Assembly (NCBI GenBank): GCA_965220505.1
Contig: CBDCQE010000001.1
Span: 1,488,001-1,552,000, forward strand
DNA: 64,000 bases
Origin: Bin87 sp965220505
Lineage (GTDB): Bacteria > Chloroflexota > Dehalococcoidia > Lucifugimonadales > UBA3495
Direction: 5' to 3'
In this document: piece by piece, positions 1-8,390 of the stretch
Position numbering within the stretch: the first letter of the stretch is position 1
Layout of the letters: each line of letters opens with the position of its first letter
The notes under the pieces: model-generated
The model's input: only the letters and a program-made list of their open reading frames with translations
The model's database searches: none
Told to the model about the DNA's origin: nothing
Program-made: the position numbers and the translations under genes

Positions 1-231
1 GCGCAGGTCGTCCGTCAGCATCACGCCGTTCACGACCACATCGCCACGCTCGTGACGCTCCATGCGGTTCAGCACCCGGATGAAGGTCGACTTGCCCGAA
101 CCCGACGGCCCCACGATCACCACTGCCTCACCCGCAGACACCGTGAGCGACACCCCCTTCAGGGCGTGAAACGACCCGTACCACTTGTGGACGTCCCGAC
201 AGGCGATGATCGGGCGCTCCGCTTCCAGCAT
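1..231 (-). CDS. Amino-acid-type ABC transporter ATP-binding protein (5' part, runs off the window)
   Basis: The first 77 codons of an ABC ATPase are present; the rest lies left of base 1. The reading begins MLEAERPIIACRDVHKWYGS and contains the Walker A loop GPSGSGKST at about residues 46-54, followed by FIRVLNRMERHERGDVVV. This wording is typical of the GlnQ/AapP/HisP branch that drives uptake of polar amino acids, so that substrate class is inferred. The ATG lies one base after the stop of the upstream phosphatase/response regulator, so the two are probably cotranscribed. Walker B and signature motifs are outside the window. Confidence 0.85.
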   Translation of the reverse strand, partial: MLEAERPIIACRDVHKWYGSFHALKGVSLTVSAGEAVVIVGPSGSGKSTFIRVLNRMERHERGDVVVNGVMLTDDLR

Positions 232-232
232 G

Positions 233-1411
233 TCACTCACCTGCCCGACGGCGCAGCATCAGACACGTAATGTCGTCCGAGCGCTGCCGGCCACCGGCGA
301 AATCACGCACCGCGTCCACCACCAGCCTAGTAGAGCAAGCCGCACTGTCGACGCTGGGAACGGCCTTAGCCAGCACATCCTTCAGACGCTCGTGGCCGCA
401 CATCCCGCCCGCCGTGTCCTCAGCCTCGGTGACCCCGTCGGTGAACACGCACATCCCCTGACCGGGAAGCAGCTCAAGACGCGAAACGGGATAGGCGGCG
501 TCCAGTACCAAGCCCAAGGCCACGCCGCCCACCACAGGCGCCGACCCGCAGTCGCTGCCACTGAACAAATAGGGCGGGTCATGGCCGGCCACCGCGTAGG
601 TCACAGACCCGTCTCCGGGGTCGAAGACGCCGAAAAACGCGGTCACGAACGTGAAGTGCTCGTTGTCCTGGCAAAGCAGATTGTTGGCCTCGGCCAGCAC
701 CTCGCCCGGGTCACTGAGACCAATGGCCAGTCCCCGCACCATCGTGCGCGCCGACATCATCAGCAACGCCGCCGCTACCCCCTTGCCGGAGACGTCCGCC
801 ACCACGAGACCGAGACGGTCACCGTCCAACCGGATCACGTCGTAGAAATCCCCCGACACCGTACGCGCCGGCTCCAGCAAGCCGTGCAAGTCATAGCCGA
901 CGTAGGCGGGAAACGTGCGAGGCAAAACCGAGTCCTGGATGCGCCACGCGAGCTCGATGTCCCGGTTCAGAATCGCCATCTCCTCACGGGACGCCGTTGC
1001 CTCTCGCCAAACCTCAAGGTTCTCCAGCGAACGCTCAATCGTTACACGCATGTCCTCAAAATCGACGGGCTTCGTCACGAAGTCAAAGGCGCCCAAGTTC
1101 ATGGCCGCCCTGATGTTCTTCATGTCCCCGTAAGCGGAGAGCACCACCGTCCTGAGCTCCCGCCCCGACTCGGATAGCCGCTCCAAGAGCGCCAAGCCGT
1201 CCATCTCTGGCATGTTGATGTCCGTCACCACCAGGTCGATGTCCGGCTGCTCATCAAAGCACCGCAGCGCCTGCACGCCCGAGTCGGCAAAGTACAACCG
1301 GTAACGGCCCCTGCGCACGTCCCGACGGAGATGCTGCCGAAAAATCTCCGGTACGTCCATCTCGTCATCCACGACCAGCACGTTGTAGGGACGAGCCAAA
1401 CTCTGCTCCAT
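233..1411 (-). CDS. Response regulator fused to a PP2C/SpoIIE-type serine phosphatase
   Basis: The 392-residue protein has an N-terminal receiver domain (about 9-130) with the acidic pocket VVDDE, phospho-acceptor Asp64 in VVTDINMPEMDG and the conserved Lys in FVTKPVD. After a short helical linker comes a RsbU/SpoIIE phosphatase domain (about 165-388) with metal-binding segments SGDFYDV, VVADVSGKG, VFTDGVTEAE and SDDIT. In this architecture a histidine kinase signal controls dephosphorylation of an anti-sigma-factor antagonist or similar target; the target here is unknown. GGAG lies seven bases before the ATG. The gene is followed one base later by the ABC ATPase, so it may link a signal to transport. 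Confidence 0.9.
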   Translation of the reverse strand: MEQSLARPYNVLVVDDEMDVPEIFRQHLRRDVRRGRYRLYFADSGVQALRCFDEQPDIDLVVTDINMPEMDGLALLERLSESGRELRTVVLSAYGDMKNIRAAMNLGAFDFVTKPVDFEDMRVTIERSLENLEVWREATASREEMAILNRDIELAWRIQDSVLPRTFPAYVGYDLHGLLEPARTVSGDFYDVIRLDGDRLGLVVADVSGKGVAAALLMMSARTMVRGLAIGLSDPGEVLAEANNLLCQDNEHFTFVTAFFGVFDPGDGSVTYAVAGHDPPYLFSGSDCGSAPVVGGVALGLVLDAAYPVSRLELLPGQGMCVFTDGVTEAEDTAGGMCGHERLKDVLAKAVPSVDSAACSTRLVVDAVRDFAGGRQRSDDITCLMLRRRAGE

Positions 1412-1830
1412 TGACTATCTCCAGTTCTGGGCTGATGTCATTTTCACGATAATTATAATGAGAACAGGCCGGCGCCCGGGACGGCGGTACGCCACAGGCA
1501 GTTTCCCGAGCAAGTCATCGACGCCAATGGCTTCGTCTTGCGCAAGCCGTCGCGCTGGAACTAGAGGGCACTAGCGACGGACGAAGGCAAGCTGCCGCGG
1601 CGCCCGTATCCAAAGTGAACAATTCGAGGAACCAGACGCTCGCGCTCCAACGAAAAGATCGCCGCCGAGGCCGGCACCTCTTGCCTCAGCACCGGCCATC
1701 ACCACTTCCACGGATTCCCCATACACGACAGGGCTGGTGCCGCACGCGGAATTGGCGCTCAACACCCCGAAGAAAGCAACTGAATAGTCGCCCACGCATA
1801 CACGGAAGAAATTTCGCCTAAAATCCAAAA
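1412..1830. other. Gene-poor divergent interval at the left edge of the accessory island
   Basis: No convincing gene. ATTATAAT at 1452-1459 reads as a TATAAT -10 box on both strands and is the best promoter candidate for the minus-strand response regulator. A 40-codon open frame ending at 1564 has protein-like composition but no start signal and was not called. The stretch marks the change from tightly packed core genes to the loosely packed island. Confidence 0.4.
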
Positions 1831-2565
1831 ATGAAACAATCAAGGACGAGCGTCAACATGTTCGCAATCCTGCTGAAAGCACTTGGCGTGATCACCTTCG
1901 TCGGCATCGCCGCTTTCGCTGCACTGTACGGAATCGGACACTCCGACAAAGTCGTAGACCCCGTCGCGGAACAATGGCACAAGACGAAAGCATGGCTGGG
2001 GTTCAGCAGCCACAAGCCGCCACCGGACCACAAATTAGCCGCCCGCCTGCTGCTGACACTGCAAGTTGCTAGGAAAAGCGGGCCTCCTTACGACCGAAAC
2101 GAATGGGCACCATGGGCGGATACCGACGGAGACTGTCGGGACACGCGAGCAGAAGTCCTAATACGCGACAGCGAAGTGCCCGTCACTACCAGGCACAACG
2201 GATGCCGCGTCAGTGCTGGTCAATGGACTGACCCATGGTCAGGGGAAACATACACCAGCGCCGACAATGTCGACGTCGACCACCACGTGCCCCTAGCAAA
2301 TGCCCACGCCTCCGGCGGACACGCCTGGGACCGCCAGCAAAAAGCCGCCTTCTACAACGACCTCGACTACCCCTGGGCTCTCAACGCCATGCTGAACGTC
2401 GATAACCAAGAAAAATCTGCCAAAGGACCCGAATCATGGCGGCCCAGAAATCGGGACGCCTACTGCAACTACGCCGCTGCATGGGTGATCATCAAACAGA
2501 AGTACCAGCTGACAGTCACCGAAGCCGAGAGGGAAAACCTCAGAAAAATGCTCATCACCTGCTGA
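1831..2565 (+). CDS. Membrane-anchored or secreted HNH nuclease, DUF1524 (GmrSD-C-like) family
   Basis: The 244-residue protein starts with a hydrophobic segment (about residues 10-33), suggesting export or membrane anchoring. The remainder matches the extracellular HNH family with DUF1524: an N-terminal WADTDGDCRDTRAEVLIRDS block, then the core VDVDHHVPLANAHASGG with the catalytic-type Asp150-His151/152, and the Asn-containing LNVDNQEKSAKGPESW segment. Members are non-specific or phage/competitor-directed nucleases, many of them secreted; the target here is not evident. No good Shine-Dalgarno is visible at 1831; an internal ATG at 1858 is the alternative. A 136-bp direct repeat begins 12 bases after the stop. 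Confidence 0.85.
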   Translation: MKQSRTSVNMFAILLKALGVITFVGIAAFAALYGIGHSDKVVDPVAEQWHKTKAWLGFSSHKPPPDHKLAARLLLTLQVARKSGPPYDRNEWAPWADTDGDCRDTRAEVLIRDSEVPVTTRHNGCRVSAGQWTDPWSGETYTSADNVDVDHHVPLANAHASGGHAWDRQQKAAFYNDLDYPWALNAMLNVDNQEKSAKGPESWRPRNRDAYCNYAAAWVIIKQKYQLTVTEAERENLRKMLITC

Positions 2566-2576
2566 CGCGGGTAGTT

Positions 2577-2712
2577 CCAAAGAGCGCACTTTTGAATCCA
2601 GCTTCGTGACGGCGCTCCGCCAGCCGCTAAAGAAGCGTTCGCGCCCGAGGCCAGACCCTGAAACAAATCCGCCCCTGATACCCTTCGACTCCAACGGTGA
2701 CTGAAATGCCAC
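2577..2712. repeat. 136-bp direct repeat, copy A (partner 8391-8526)
   Basis: This stretch matches 8391-8526 over 136 bases with no gaps and only a handful of substitutions. A shorter shared tail follows: 2764-2812 here and about 8531-8580 at the other copy, with roughly 47 extra bases between core and tail in this copy. Each copy sits between the end of one gene and the start of a small gene. One frame is open in both copies, but five of the six differences I count are non-synonymous, so it is more likely a non-coding mobile or recombination-derived repeat. Confidence 0.85.
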
Positions 2713-3022
2713 GCCCGTACCACTAAACCGTCAATGCCAACGACGTACGCCCACGCCACCCCTGCCGAAGCACTGGCGCGGGAATGCAGGCTGAGCTACG
2801 CCGTTGGCAACTTTACCACGAAGGCAGCCTAGATTGCGGACAGCGGCAGGATGTTCATCGTCTCCGCACCAGAAAGGGACAGGAGCCTCGCGGATTTCCC
2901 TAGCGGCAGCGGCAAACAGGTGAATGACCACCATCACAATCCCATCTGACGCCGTGTCGGTTGACCTGTCTCCTCACGACCTCATATCATCAAACCGCAA
3001 CCCCTTCCGAGAGGTGAGTAAC

Positions 3023-3313
3023 GTGACCGCCAATTCCCAAACACTCGAAAAAATCTCCGGCATCGTCAAAGCCGAGCTCCCCAAGTACCTGCCCGCGGAA
3101 GCCGCCATCTACGACGTGTTGGCCCAGAACCGCCCAGGCCCCGAAGACGAAGATTACGTGCATGTTCGCGTCGTCCTCGAAGATGACCACCCCAGACTCG
3201 ACCCGCGAAATATGACGAAGTTCAGCCTCGATATGCGCGACCTCTTGGAGCAGTCCGGCATTGACCACGATCCGATTGTTTCCTATGCCAACCGGAGCGA
3301 GCTCAGCCTATGA
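3023..3313 (+). CDS. Unknown small protein paired with a HEPN-like protein
   Basis: I do not recognise the family. The GTG at 3023 is chosen because GAGAGG lies about nine bases before it; an ATG at 2924 would add 33 residues but has AGGTG abutting the codon. The 96-residue product is acidic: an N-terminal helix (KISGIVKAELPKYLP), then alternating strand-like segments (DYVHVRVVLEDD) and an ending HDPIVSYANRSELSL that resembles the strand region of small nucleotidyltransferase-like or antitoxin proteins. Its stop overlaps the start of the next gene (ATGA), so the two are translationally coupled. By position it would be the partner of the HEPN-like protein, perhaps its antitoxin; this is inference. 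Confidence 0.6.
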   Translation: MTANSQTLEKISGIVKAELPKYLPAEAAIYDVLAQNRPGPEDEDYVHVRVVLEDDHPRLDPRNMTKFSLDMRDLLEQSGIDHDPIVSYANRSELSL

Positions 3314-3810
3314 CCGCGCCAGGCAGTTCACCGCCGATTCCCATTGATTGGCGAAATCTCATCCAGGCGGGACGCGACCTGCTCAATCCGCATCAAGTGG
3401 GAAACACCCCAACCCGTGAACACGTCCGCAGGGCGATCAGCAACGCTTACTACGCGCTGTTCCACGTGCTGGCAGAAAGCAACTCCGCCGCACTCGTCGG
3501 CACGCCTATCGACGCGGCGACCACGGCAGCCTGGTCTCGGGTTTACCGGGGCCTCGACCACGCCAGGGCACATCGGGAACTCCAAAGACACCAGCCAGAG
3601 TTCTCGGTCCAAGCTCAGGGTTTCGCGAAAACGTTCAGCGATATGCAGCGGTTCCGCCACTTGGCCGACTACGACCACACTGCCAGCTTCACGGCCCACG
3701 AGGCGATGGCATACCTTGACCGAGTTGAAACGGCGATCCTCGACTACACGCAGGTAGCGACGAGCGAACGAGTATACATCGCCACGTTGATCCTCATCAG
3801 GCCACGCTAG
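3310..3810 (+). CDS. HEPN-like domain protein, putative toxin or RNase of a two-gene module
   Basis: The 166-residue, mostly helical protein carries REHVRRAISNAYYALFHVLAE (about 37-57), the signature of the HEPN superfamily in which an Arg/Ser-rich helix is followed by AYYALFH. A second conserved helix has RFRHLADYDHTASFT. A strict RxxxxxH motif is not obvious, so RNase activity is uncertain. The start overlaps the stop of the preceding small gene by four bases. HEPN proteins coupled to a small partner are commonly toxin-antitoxin or defence modules, and this one lies in an accessory island with nucleases, a methyltransferase and a recombinase. It is followed by three terminator-like hairpins. 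Confidence 0.7.
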   Translation: MTAPGSSPPIPIDWRNLIQAGRDLLNPHQVGNTPTREHVRRAISNAYYALFHVLAESNSAALVGTPIDAATTAAWSRVYRGLDHARAHRELQRHQPEFSVQAQGFAKTFSDMQRFRHLADYDHTASFTAHEAMAYLDRVETAILDYTQVATSERVYIATLILIRPR

Positions 3811-3853
3811 CCACGCCGCAGGGCGACCGACGCCACGCAAGCCATAAGCACTT

Positions 3854-3884
3854 GCCCCTTCCCGTTCTCGGAAGGGGGCTTTTT
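3854..3884 (+). terminator. Intrinsic terminator after the HEPN pair
   Basis: GCCCCTTCC pairs with GGAAGGGGGC (one bulged G) around a seven-base loop, followed by TTTTT. Position and form fit rho-independent termination of the HEPN operon. The flanking sequence is related to that around the third hairpin near 4013-4041. Confidence 0.75.
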
Positions 3885-3924
3885 CATTGCCCACGCCGCC
3901 ACCGCCAACCTTTCGACCTTATAG

Positions 3925-3953
3925 AGCCCCGGGCACCACGCCCGGGGCTTTTT
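3925..3953 (+). terminator. Strong intrinsic terminator
   Basis: A perfect 10-bp stem, AGCCCCGGGC/GCCCGGGGCT, closes a five-base loop and is followed by TTTT. It lies in a gene-free stretch only 40 bases after another terminator, so it may end a short unannotated transcript or be a back-up. Confidence 0.8.
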
Positions 3954-4012
3954 CATGTCTGCGCTTGCGATTTCAGCACCGCGCCGTAGGCGACGCCAAG
4001 CCGTGAGCAACC

Positions 4013-4041
4013 GCCATTTCTCGTTCGGGAAGAGGCTTTTT
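4013..4041 (+). terminator. Third terminator-like hairpin in the series
   Basis: GCCATTTCTC pairs with GGGAAGAGGC (one mismatch, G-U pairs) around GTTC, followed by TTTTTG; an outer GCAAC/GTTGC pairing can enclose it. The surrounding 75 or so bases align with those around the first hairpin (shared GACGCCA, AGC, GGCTTTTT, TTGCC and CCGCCACC blocks), so this looks like a diverged tandem copy. Confidence 0.55.
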
Positions 4042-4178
4042 GTTGCCTAGGGCACACCGCCACCAAGTACCGCAGCCGCGCTTCCCAGCAGCACTCCGAA
4101 CCCGCTGGAACCGACGCCGGGCAGCCGCGCCAATCGCCCTCGTTATCATCCTGATCAACAGGAAACGAACTGCGAACC

Positions 4179-5750
4179 ATGGATGTCAATCCTCTAAACG
4201 CCATCAATCGCGGAGTCTATATCTCCGACAACTTGCCGTTCCTGCAAAGCCTGAACGACGAGTGCATCGATCTGGTCTGCATCGACCCGCCCTTTGCCAA
4301 GAACGAAACCTTCGGGCGCAAGAACGCCAAAGCGCCGGACCCGCTGAAGCCGCCACTGTCCGATGCGGAGAAAGCCACAGAGCTGGCGCTGCTGCGACGC
4401 TGGGGCATCAGGAACGAAAGGGATGCCGCCAAAGCCGGCATCGACTGGCCAGAGACGCGCTACCGCGACATCTGGAGTTGGCAGGATGTCCATGAGGAAT
4501 GGCTGAAGGACATCGAGGACGGCTATCCCAGCGTTCACAAGCTGATTGAGGCGACGTAGGAAATCCACGGCGAGGGCACCGCCGCCTACCTGTGCTACAT
4601 GGCAGTTAGGCTGTTCGAGATCCGCCGGGTGCTGAAGGACACCGGCAGCCTGTACCTGCACTGCGACCACACGGCAAACGCTTACATACGGCAACTGCTG
4701 GATGCCATTTTCAGAAAGGAGAACTTCAGGAACGAAATCGTGTGGTGCTACTCAGGCGGTGGTCAGCCAAACAAGGACTTTCCCAGAAAGCACGACACCA
4801 TTTTCCGATACACGAAGTCGAACGATTACACATTCAACCAAGACGCAGTCAGGGTACCCTACGACTCGGACTACAAGGCGACCGTATTTGCCGGCCAAGA
4901 TACAAGAGCACCTGGCAAGACATACACCCCGAATCCTGACGGAAAGATCGTCGAAGACTGGTGGCGCAATATCCCACGCCCGTATGGATCAGAGCGCACT
5001 GGCTACCCAACGCAGAAACCTGTCGCCCTTGCCGAGCGCATCATCAAGGCATCCTGTCCCGAAGGCGGCGTAGTGCTGGACTGCTTCGCCGGCTGCGCCT
5101 ACGTCGCCGTCGCCGCCGAGCGCGAAGGCCGCGACTGGCTCGCCTGCGACATCAACCCCCGCGCCTGGACCGTTTTCAAGCGTCAGTTCTCCAAGCCGAA
5201 ACTCGCCACGCTGACCTGCGCGGAGCCCACGCACAACGCTCAACCGGCTCTAATCGGCAACATCGTCACCGTTCACGGTCCCGACGAGCTGCCCACGCGC
5301 ACCACGCTGCCGCATGACGACGCGCCGCCGGCGTTCAAGCTGACAACGCAGCCGCGCCGTTTCAAGACGCCAGCCAGCATCATCCCCGAATCCGAGATGC
5401 TGGAAATCCTGTTGGAAATGTCAGGCTACCAAGCCTGGTGCTGCGGCTTTGCCAACCGTCGGTCAGATGGCTCAATAGTCAAAACGACGCGCAATTTTCA
5501 TTTGGATCACCTGAACCCAGTGAGCAAAGCTGGCGCCAGCCACCAGATTGTGAACCGTGCTCCGCTGTGTCCGTACCACAACATCATGAAGAGCAATCAC
5601 CGGCTGCATCTTGCCGAGTACCGCGAAGAGATCGCCAAGAACGACAAGATGATGGTTGACGACGTAGCAGAGCTGATCGACCTAGACTACGCCGCTCATC
5701 AAACGCTGGTCATCCACTCGGAACGGCAGGCGCAGCAACGGGCAGCGTAG
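4179..5750 (+). pseudogene. N6-adenine/N4-cytosine DNA methyltransferase fused to an HNH domain, interrupted by TAG
   Basis: One continuous frame of 524 codons is broken only by TAG at 4557-4559 (codon 127). Before it: YISDNLPFLQSLNDE and the catalytic CIDPPF (motif IV). After it: EGTAAYLCYMAVRLFEIRRVLKDTG, TQKPVALAERIIKAS, then the cofactor-binding segment VVLDCFAGCAYVAVAAE, giving the IV-X-I order of beta-type amino-methyltransferases. The C-terminal 120 residues contain an HNH-like block, FHLDHLNPVSKAG...NRAPLCPYHNIMKSN. Methylation and cleavage modules in one chain suggest a restriction-modification-like function. An ATG at 4599 (MAVRLFEIRR) could restart translation but would lack DPPF. 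Either a recent nonsense mutation, a sequencing error or readthrough; TAG is a normal stop in this genome (for example 5748-5750). Confidence 0.8.
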
Positions 5751-6221
5751 CCCGACCAGCAAGATTGCCAATTTGCGGTCGCGCCGGAAAGCCGCGCATC
5801 GCAGTAATCAGGAATCCCTCAACCAGCGTATGGGCTGTCAGCTCCCAGCCCATTTCCGCTTGACGCCATGAACCCTCGCGGGTAGTGTTACCGCGCCACA
5901 GCAGTTTTAGTCGCCCCCTTCCGCAGTGGAGGACGGGCGCAGGTGATCCAGCAAGGTTTGGCTCCGTGCCTCCTTGCGGCATCTGCGTTCGGACTAGGCT
6001 GCTGTGGCAAGTTGCCAAATCCTGCGTCCGCAAGGGGGTTCCCAATGCGCTCATCACGCACGCGCTTGCCCGAAACGAAGCCTATCCCGATAGAGTTCGC
6101 CGACTTCGCATCGCCTGATCGTTGCGCTTGGCGAAGCCGCCCACCCGCTGGAGCGCCGCGATCCAAGCGGAGAACCACAGCGGGCAGCAATCGGCTACGG
6201 GGCGCAAGAGCATTCCCCGGT
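5751..6221. other. Gene-poor interval with a hairpin
   Basis: No gene is supported. ATGGGCTG at 5830-5837 pairs perfectly with CAGCCCAT at 5846-5853 around eight bases, without a T run. The following frame is open from 5943 into the lipoprotein gene, but its N-terminal 90 codons do not resemble a signal-bearing protein. Confidence 0.35.
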
Positions 6222-7181
6222 GTGTGGCCGGCGAAATACTTAGCGGTCGCCATGCTCGGCGTGTTGATGGCAACATCGGTGGCGTGCGGAGCGAGCGCAG
6301 AACCCGAGAGCGGTGATTCGCCCAACAGCACTGCGCCGGTTCCTGCACAGGCCCCGACGGGCGCACGAGAGGTGGCCCAGTCCGTTACTAGCCCCATGCC
6401 TACGGATACGCCAACCGCTGCTGCTATGCTGGAGCCGACGCTGGCACCCACTGACGCGCCGCCTCAAGCCATGCCTACGGACACACCGGTGCCCACATCC
6501 ACGGCAGAGCCGGCGACTGCAACGCCGGAACCGACTGAAGTGCCGGAGCCTACGGTGTCACCTGAAGAACTGATCGCCGCCATGCTCACGCCGCCCCCCG
6601 GAGCAGATCTAGATGGGGTGTGGTGGTGGAAACCAGCCGGCCGCCCGCGCTACGAAAGCAACAAGTTTCGATATGGCCATCCTGGCGACCACACGCCGGA
6701 GGTAGTGATCACGGAACACCCCTACGGTCCACAGCTGGACCTGATGGATGGAAAGTTCGACTACTTCCCCGGTATTGAACACGGAGGGCGGCATTTCCCG
6801 CCGGCTCCCGAGTTCTACGTACAGGCACCATTGGGCATGATACTCAACGATGTCCAACTGGAACTCGCCGAGGCGGAAGGCCTGGGAGCAGCCTGGGCGG
6901 GCCGCATCAGGCAAACTGACCTCGTGGAGTCGTTCGCACGAACGGCAGGATGGGAAATCGTTGACCACGAAGAGCCCGTAGTGCGCTTCTGGGGCATCCT
7001 GTCCACGCAATCCATGGAACACGAATACCGCATCGGATTCACGGTCAAATACCCAGTCACAGAGAAGCAACCCTGGGGACTGGATGGGCCGCTGGTACAC
7101 CAGCAAGGTGGATACCCGATCAAGGAATTCCTCGGGGCCGGCATGCACACCGAGCCGTACGTCATCCAACGAGTGGAGTGA
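6222..7181 (+). CDS. Putative lipoprotein with Thr/Pro-rich linker, unknown globular domain
   Basis: The GTG at 6222 gives a short basic N-terminus, a hydrophobic stretch YLAVAMLGVLMATSVAC ending at a lipobox-like Cys, then about 80 residues rich in Pro, Thr, Ala and Glu (MPTDTP, TPEPTEVPEP). An ATG at 6045 has AAGGGGG upstream but would bury the signal segment about 60 residues in. The C-terminal ~180 residues (from DGVWWWKPAGRPRYES to PYVIQRVE) are Trp/Tyr/His-rich and look like a beta-rich extracellular domain that I do not recognise. The layout (signal, Cys, TP linker, C-terminal domain) recurs in other genes of this window and is typical of Chloroflexota surface lipoproteins. Confidence 0.7.
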   Translation: MWPAKYLAVAMLGVLMATSVACGASAEPESGDSPNSTAPVPAQAPTGAREVAQSVTSPMPTDTPTAAAMLEPTLAPTDAPPQAMPTDTPVPTSTAEPATATPEPTEVPEPTVSPEELIAAMLTPPPGADLDGVWWWKPAGRPRYESNKFRYGHPGDHTPEVVITEHPYGPQLDLMDGKFDYFPGIEHGGRHFPPAPEFYVQAPLGMILNDVQLELAEAEGLGAAWAGRIRQTDLVESFARTAGWEIVDHEEPVVRFWGILSTQSMEHEYRIGFTVKYPVTEKQPWGLDGPLVHQQGGYPIKEFLGAGMHTEPYVIQRVE

Positions 7182-7210
7182 ATAAGAGAGGGAACGAGGC
7201 CCACAGCGAA

Positions 7211-7234
7211 GGTGCCCCGTTGCAACGGGGCACC
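7211..7234. terminator. Perfect 24-bp palindrome after the lipoprotein gene, probable terminator
   Basis: GGTGCCCCGTTG is followed immediately by its exact reverse complement CAACGGGGCACC. It lies 30 bases past the stop at 7181 and is followed by GTTCCTT, a weak T tract. Terminator is most likely; a dimeric protein binding site is the alternative. Confidence 0.5.
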
Positions 7235-7381
7235 GTTCCTTACAAAGGCCTTGGGAAGGCTCTCAGCGTATACGCGCGGCTAACGACCGCGACTACCGGA
7301 GATAGTCGATTGACGGAAATCGTCGGGCAAATACATGGTTTCCGTCACGGATTCGAGTAGCGGAATCGCCTCGTTCCTTCC

Positions 7382-7411
7382 TTGCTACCCCCTGCTCAAT
7401 CGTCGTAGAAT
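7382..7411 (+). promoter_or_regulatory. Sigma70-type promoter for the small repeat protein
   Basis: TTGCTA at 7382-7387 and TAGAAT at 7406-7411 are separated by 18 bases. The small gene starts at 7439, leaving a leader of about 20 bases that contains GGAGGT. Confidence 0.55.
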
Positions 7412-7438
7412 CCGACAAGATTTTTCGGAGGTGTCCCC

Positions 7439-7657
7439 ATGCCAAGAGGCGGTGGATCAGACGACAACCATGCCAACCAGATGAACCCCAACAACGACGC
7501 ATATTGGGACTCCCGCGGCTACGACGGCCGCCCCGACGACTGGGAAGAACGCATCAACGACGACGATGACGACGGCAACGACGACAACCGCGCCAACCAG
7601 ATGAACCCCAACAACGACGCATACTATTCATCCAGAGGCGAAGAGCGTCCAGCCTAA
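7439..7657 (+). CDS. 72-residue acidic protein with two NQMNPNNDAY repeats
   Basis: The product contains two near-identical units: residues about 9-31 (DDNHANQMNPNNDAYWDSRG) and about 48-68 (DDNRANQMNPNNDAYYSSRG), joined by an Asp-rich spacer (INDDDDDGNDD). It has no signal peptide, membrane segment or Cys. GGAGGT lies seven bases before the ATG and a plausible promoter lies just upstream, so it is probably expressed. The repeat is also strong at DNA level (CAACCAGATGAACCCCAACA occurs twice), pointing to an internal duplication. I believe similar short NPNN...SRG proteins exist in other bacteria, but I know of no function. The acidic Asn/Asp-rich motif could bind metal or stay disordered. Confidence 0.75.
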   Translation: MPRGGGSDDNHANQMNPNNDAYWDSRGYDGRPDDWEERINDDDDDGNDDNRANQMNPNNDAYYSSRGEERPA

Positions 7658-7832
7658 TCCGACCTACTGAACGAACTCGGAGCATAGCGTTCCCCAGCGC
7701 CACGACCTAACCCACCTTGAGGGCGGCAATCGTCAACCATCTGCCGGCGGGCCACGGCGAATTGCCCTGCATCACAGCAGTGGCACCGACCAGGCAACGC
7801 TGAGCGCAACCGGCACCGACGTGAACCTTGCG

Positions 7833-7856
7833 GGCGGCTTCACCAAGCCGCCTTTT
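7833..7856 (+). terminator. Intrinsic terminator inside the 62-bp repeat, copy A
   Basis: GGCGGCTT/AAGCCGCC forms a perfect 8-bp stem around CACC, followed by TTTT. The same hairpin, slightly changed, lies at 9688-9709 upstream of the recombinase. Confidence 0.7.
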
Positions 7857-7897
7857 CGTTGCCCGTTGTTCAAACATCCTGCACCCTCCTAACATCC
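7835..7897. repeat. 62-bp direct repeat, copy A (partner 9689-9750)
   Basis: Runs from CGGCTTCACC to CTCCTAACATCC and differs from 9689-9750 by a few substitutions and one gap. Both copies start with a terminator hairpin. The second lies directly in front of the serine recombinase, so the pair may record a duplication around that gene or a recombination site. Confidence 0.75.
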
Positions 7898-8390
7898 GCT
7901 ACAGCCACCCTTACTTTCCCGCACCCGCGGTGCTATCCCCTCGACATATGGCGGTAGTTGCGAAGGTCAACCCTTTTCTCCGCACCCGAGGGACCACCGT
8001 TCTATCTGGCACCGGCCTCACTGACCAGCGCCAAGTTTCCCAACGAATCGCAGGACTGTCTGCGCGGCTATCACGCGGCGACAAGATTGCGCCGGGGCTC
8101 CCACACAACCGCGGGACTCAAGAGTAGAAGCACGACCAGTGCCCGTTCCCCTGCGCCTCTCCAACAGAATCTGCCGCCAACGCACTGGCGTCCTACCCGT
8201 CAGTCCACCAGAGAAACAAAGACGCCGGAACACCTCCGCCGTTGGCATCACGAAACCAACGCCGCCCGGCGGTACCGCCTAGCGCACCCGATAACGGAGC
8301 AGCCGTTTTCTCAAAGCGAACACCAAGCCTCACAATCACCGTTGTCGAAAAAGCCGGCTTCGCCAGCTGACACCGCCAAACCGGGTGTAC

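Noticed and set aside
185..1177. 330-codon plus-strand frame opposite the response regulator
   Set aside because: Antisense shadow of a clear receiver-phosphatase gene; His/Arg-rich low-complexity product.
1442..1564. Open frame ending in ...FPEQVIDANGFVLRKPSRWN with protein-like wording
   Set aside because: No start codon with ribosome binding site, only about 40 codons, and it begins inside a promoter-like AT-rich patch.
2577..2712. Conserved 42-codon frame inside the 136-bp repeat (also at 8391-8526)
   Set aside because: Most differences between copies change the amino acid, and neither copy has its own start signal.
4557..4559. General reassignment of TAG to an amino acid
   Set aside because: TAG ends several intact genes here, including the same gene at 5748-5750 and the recombinase at 11491-11493.
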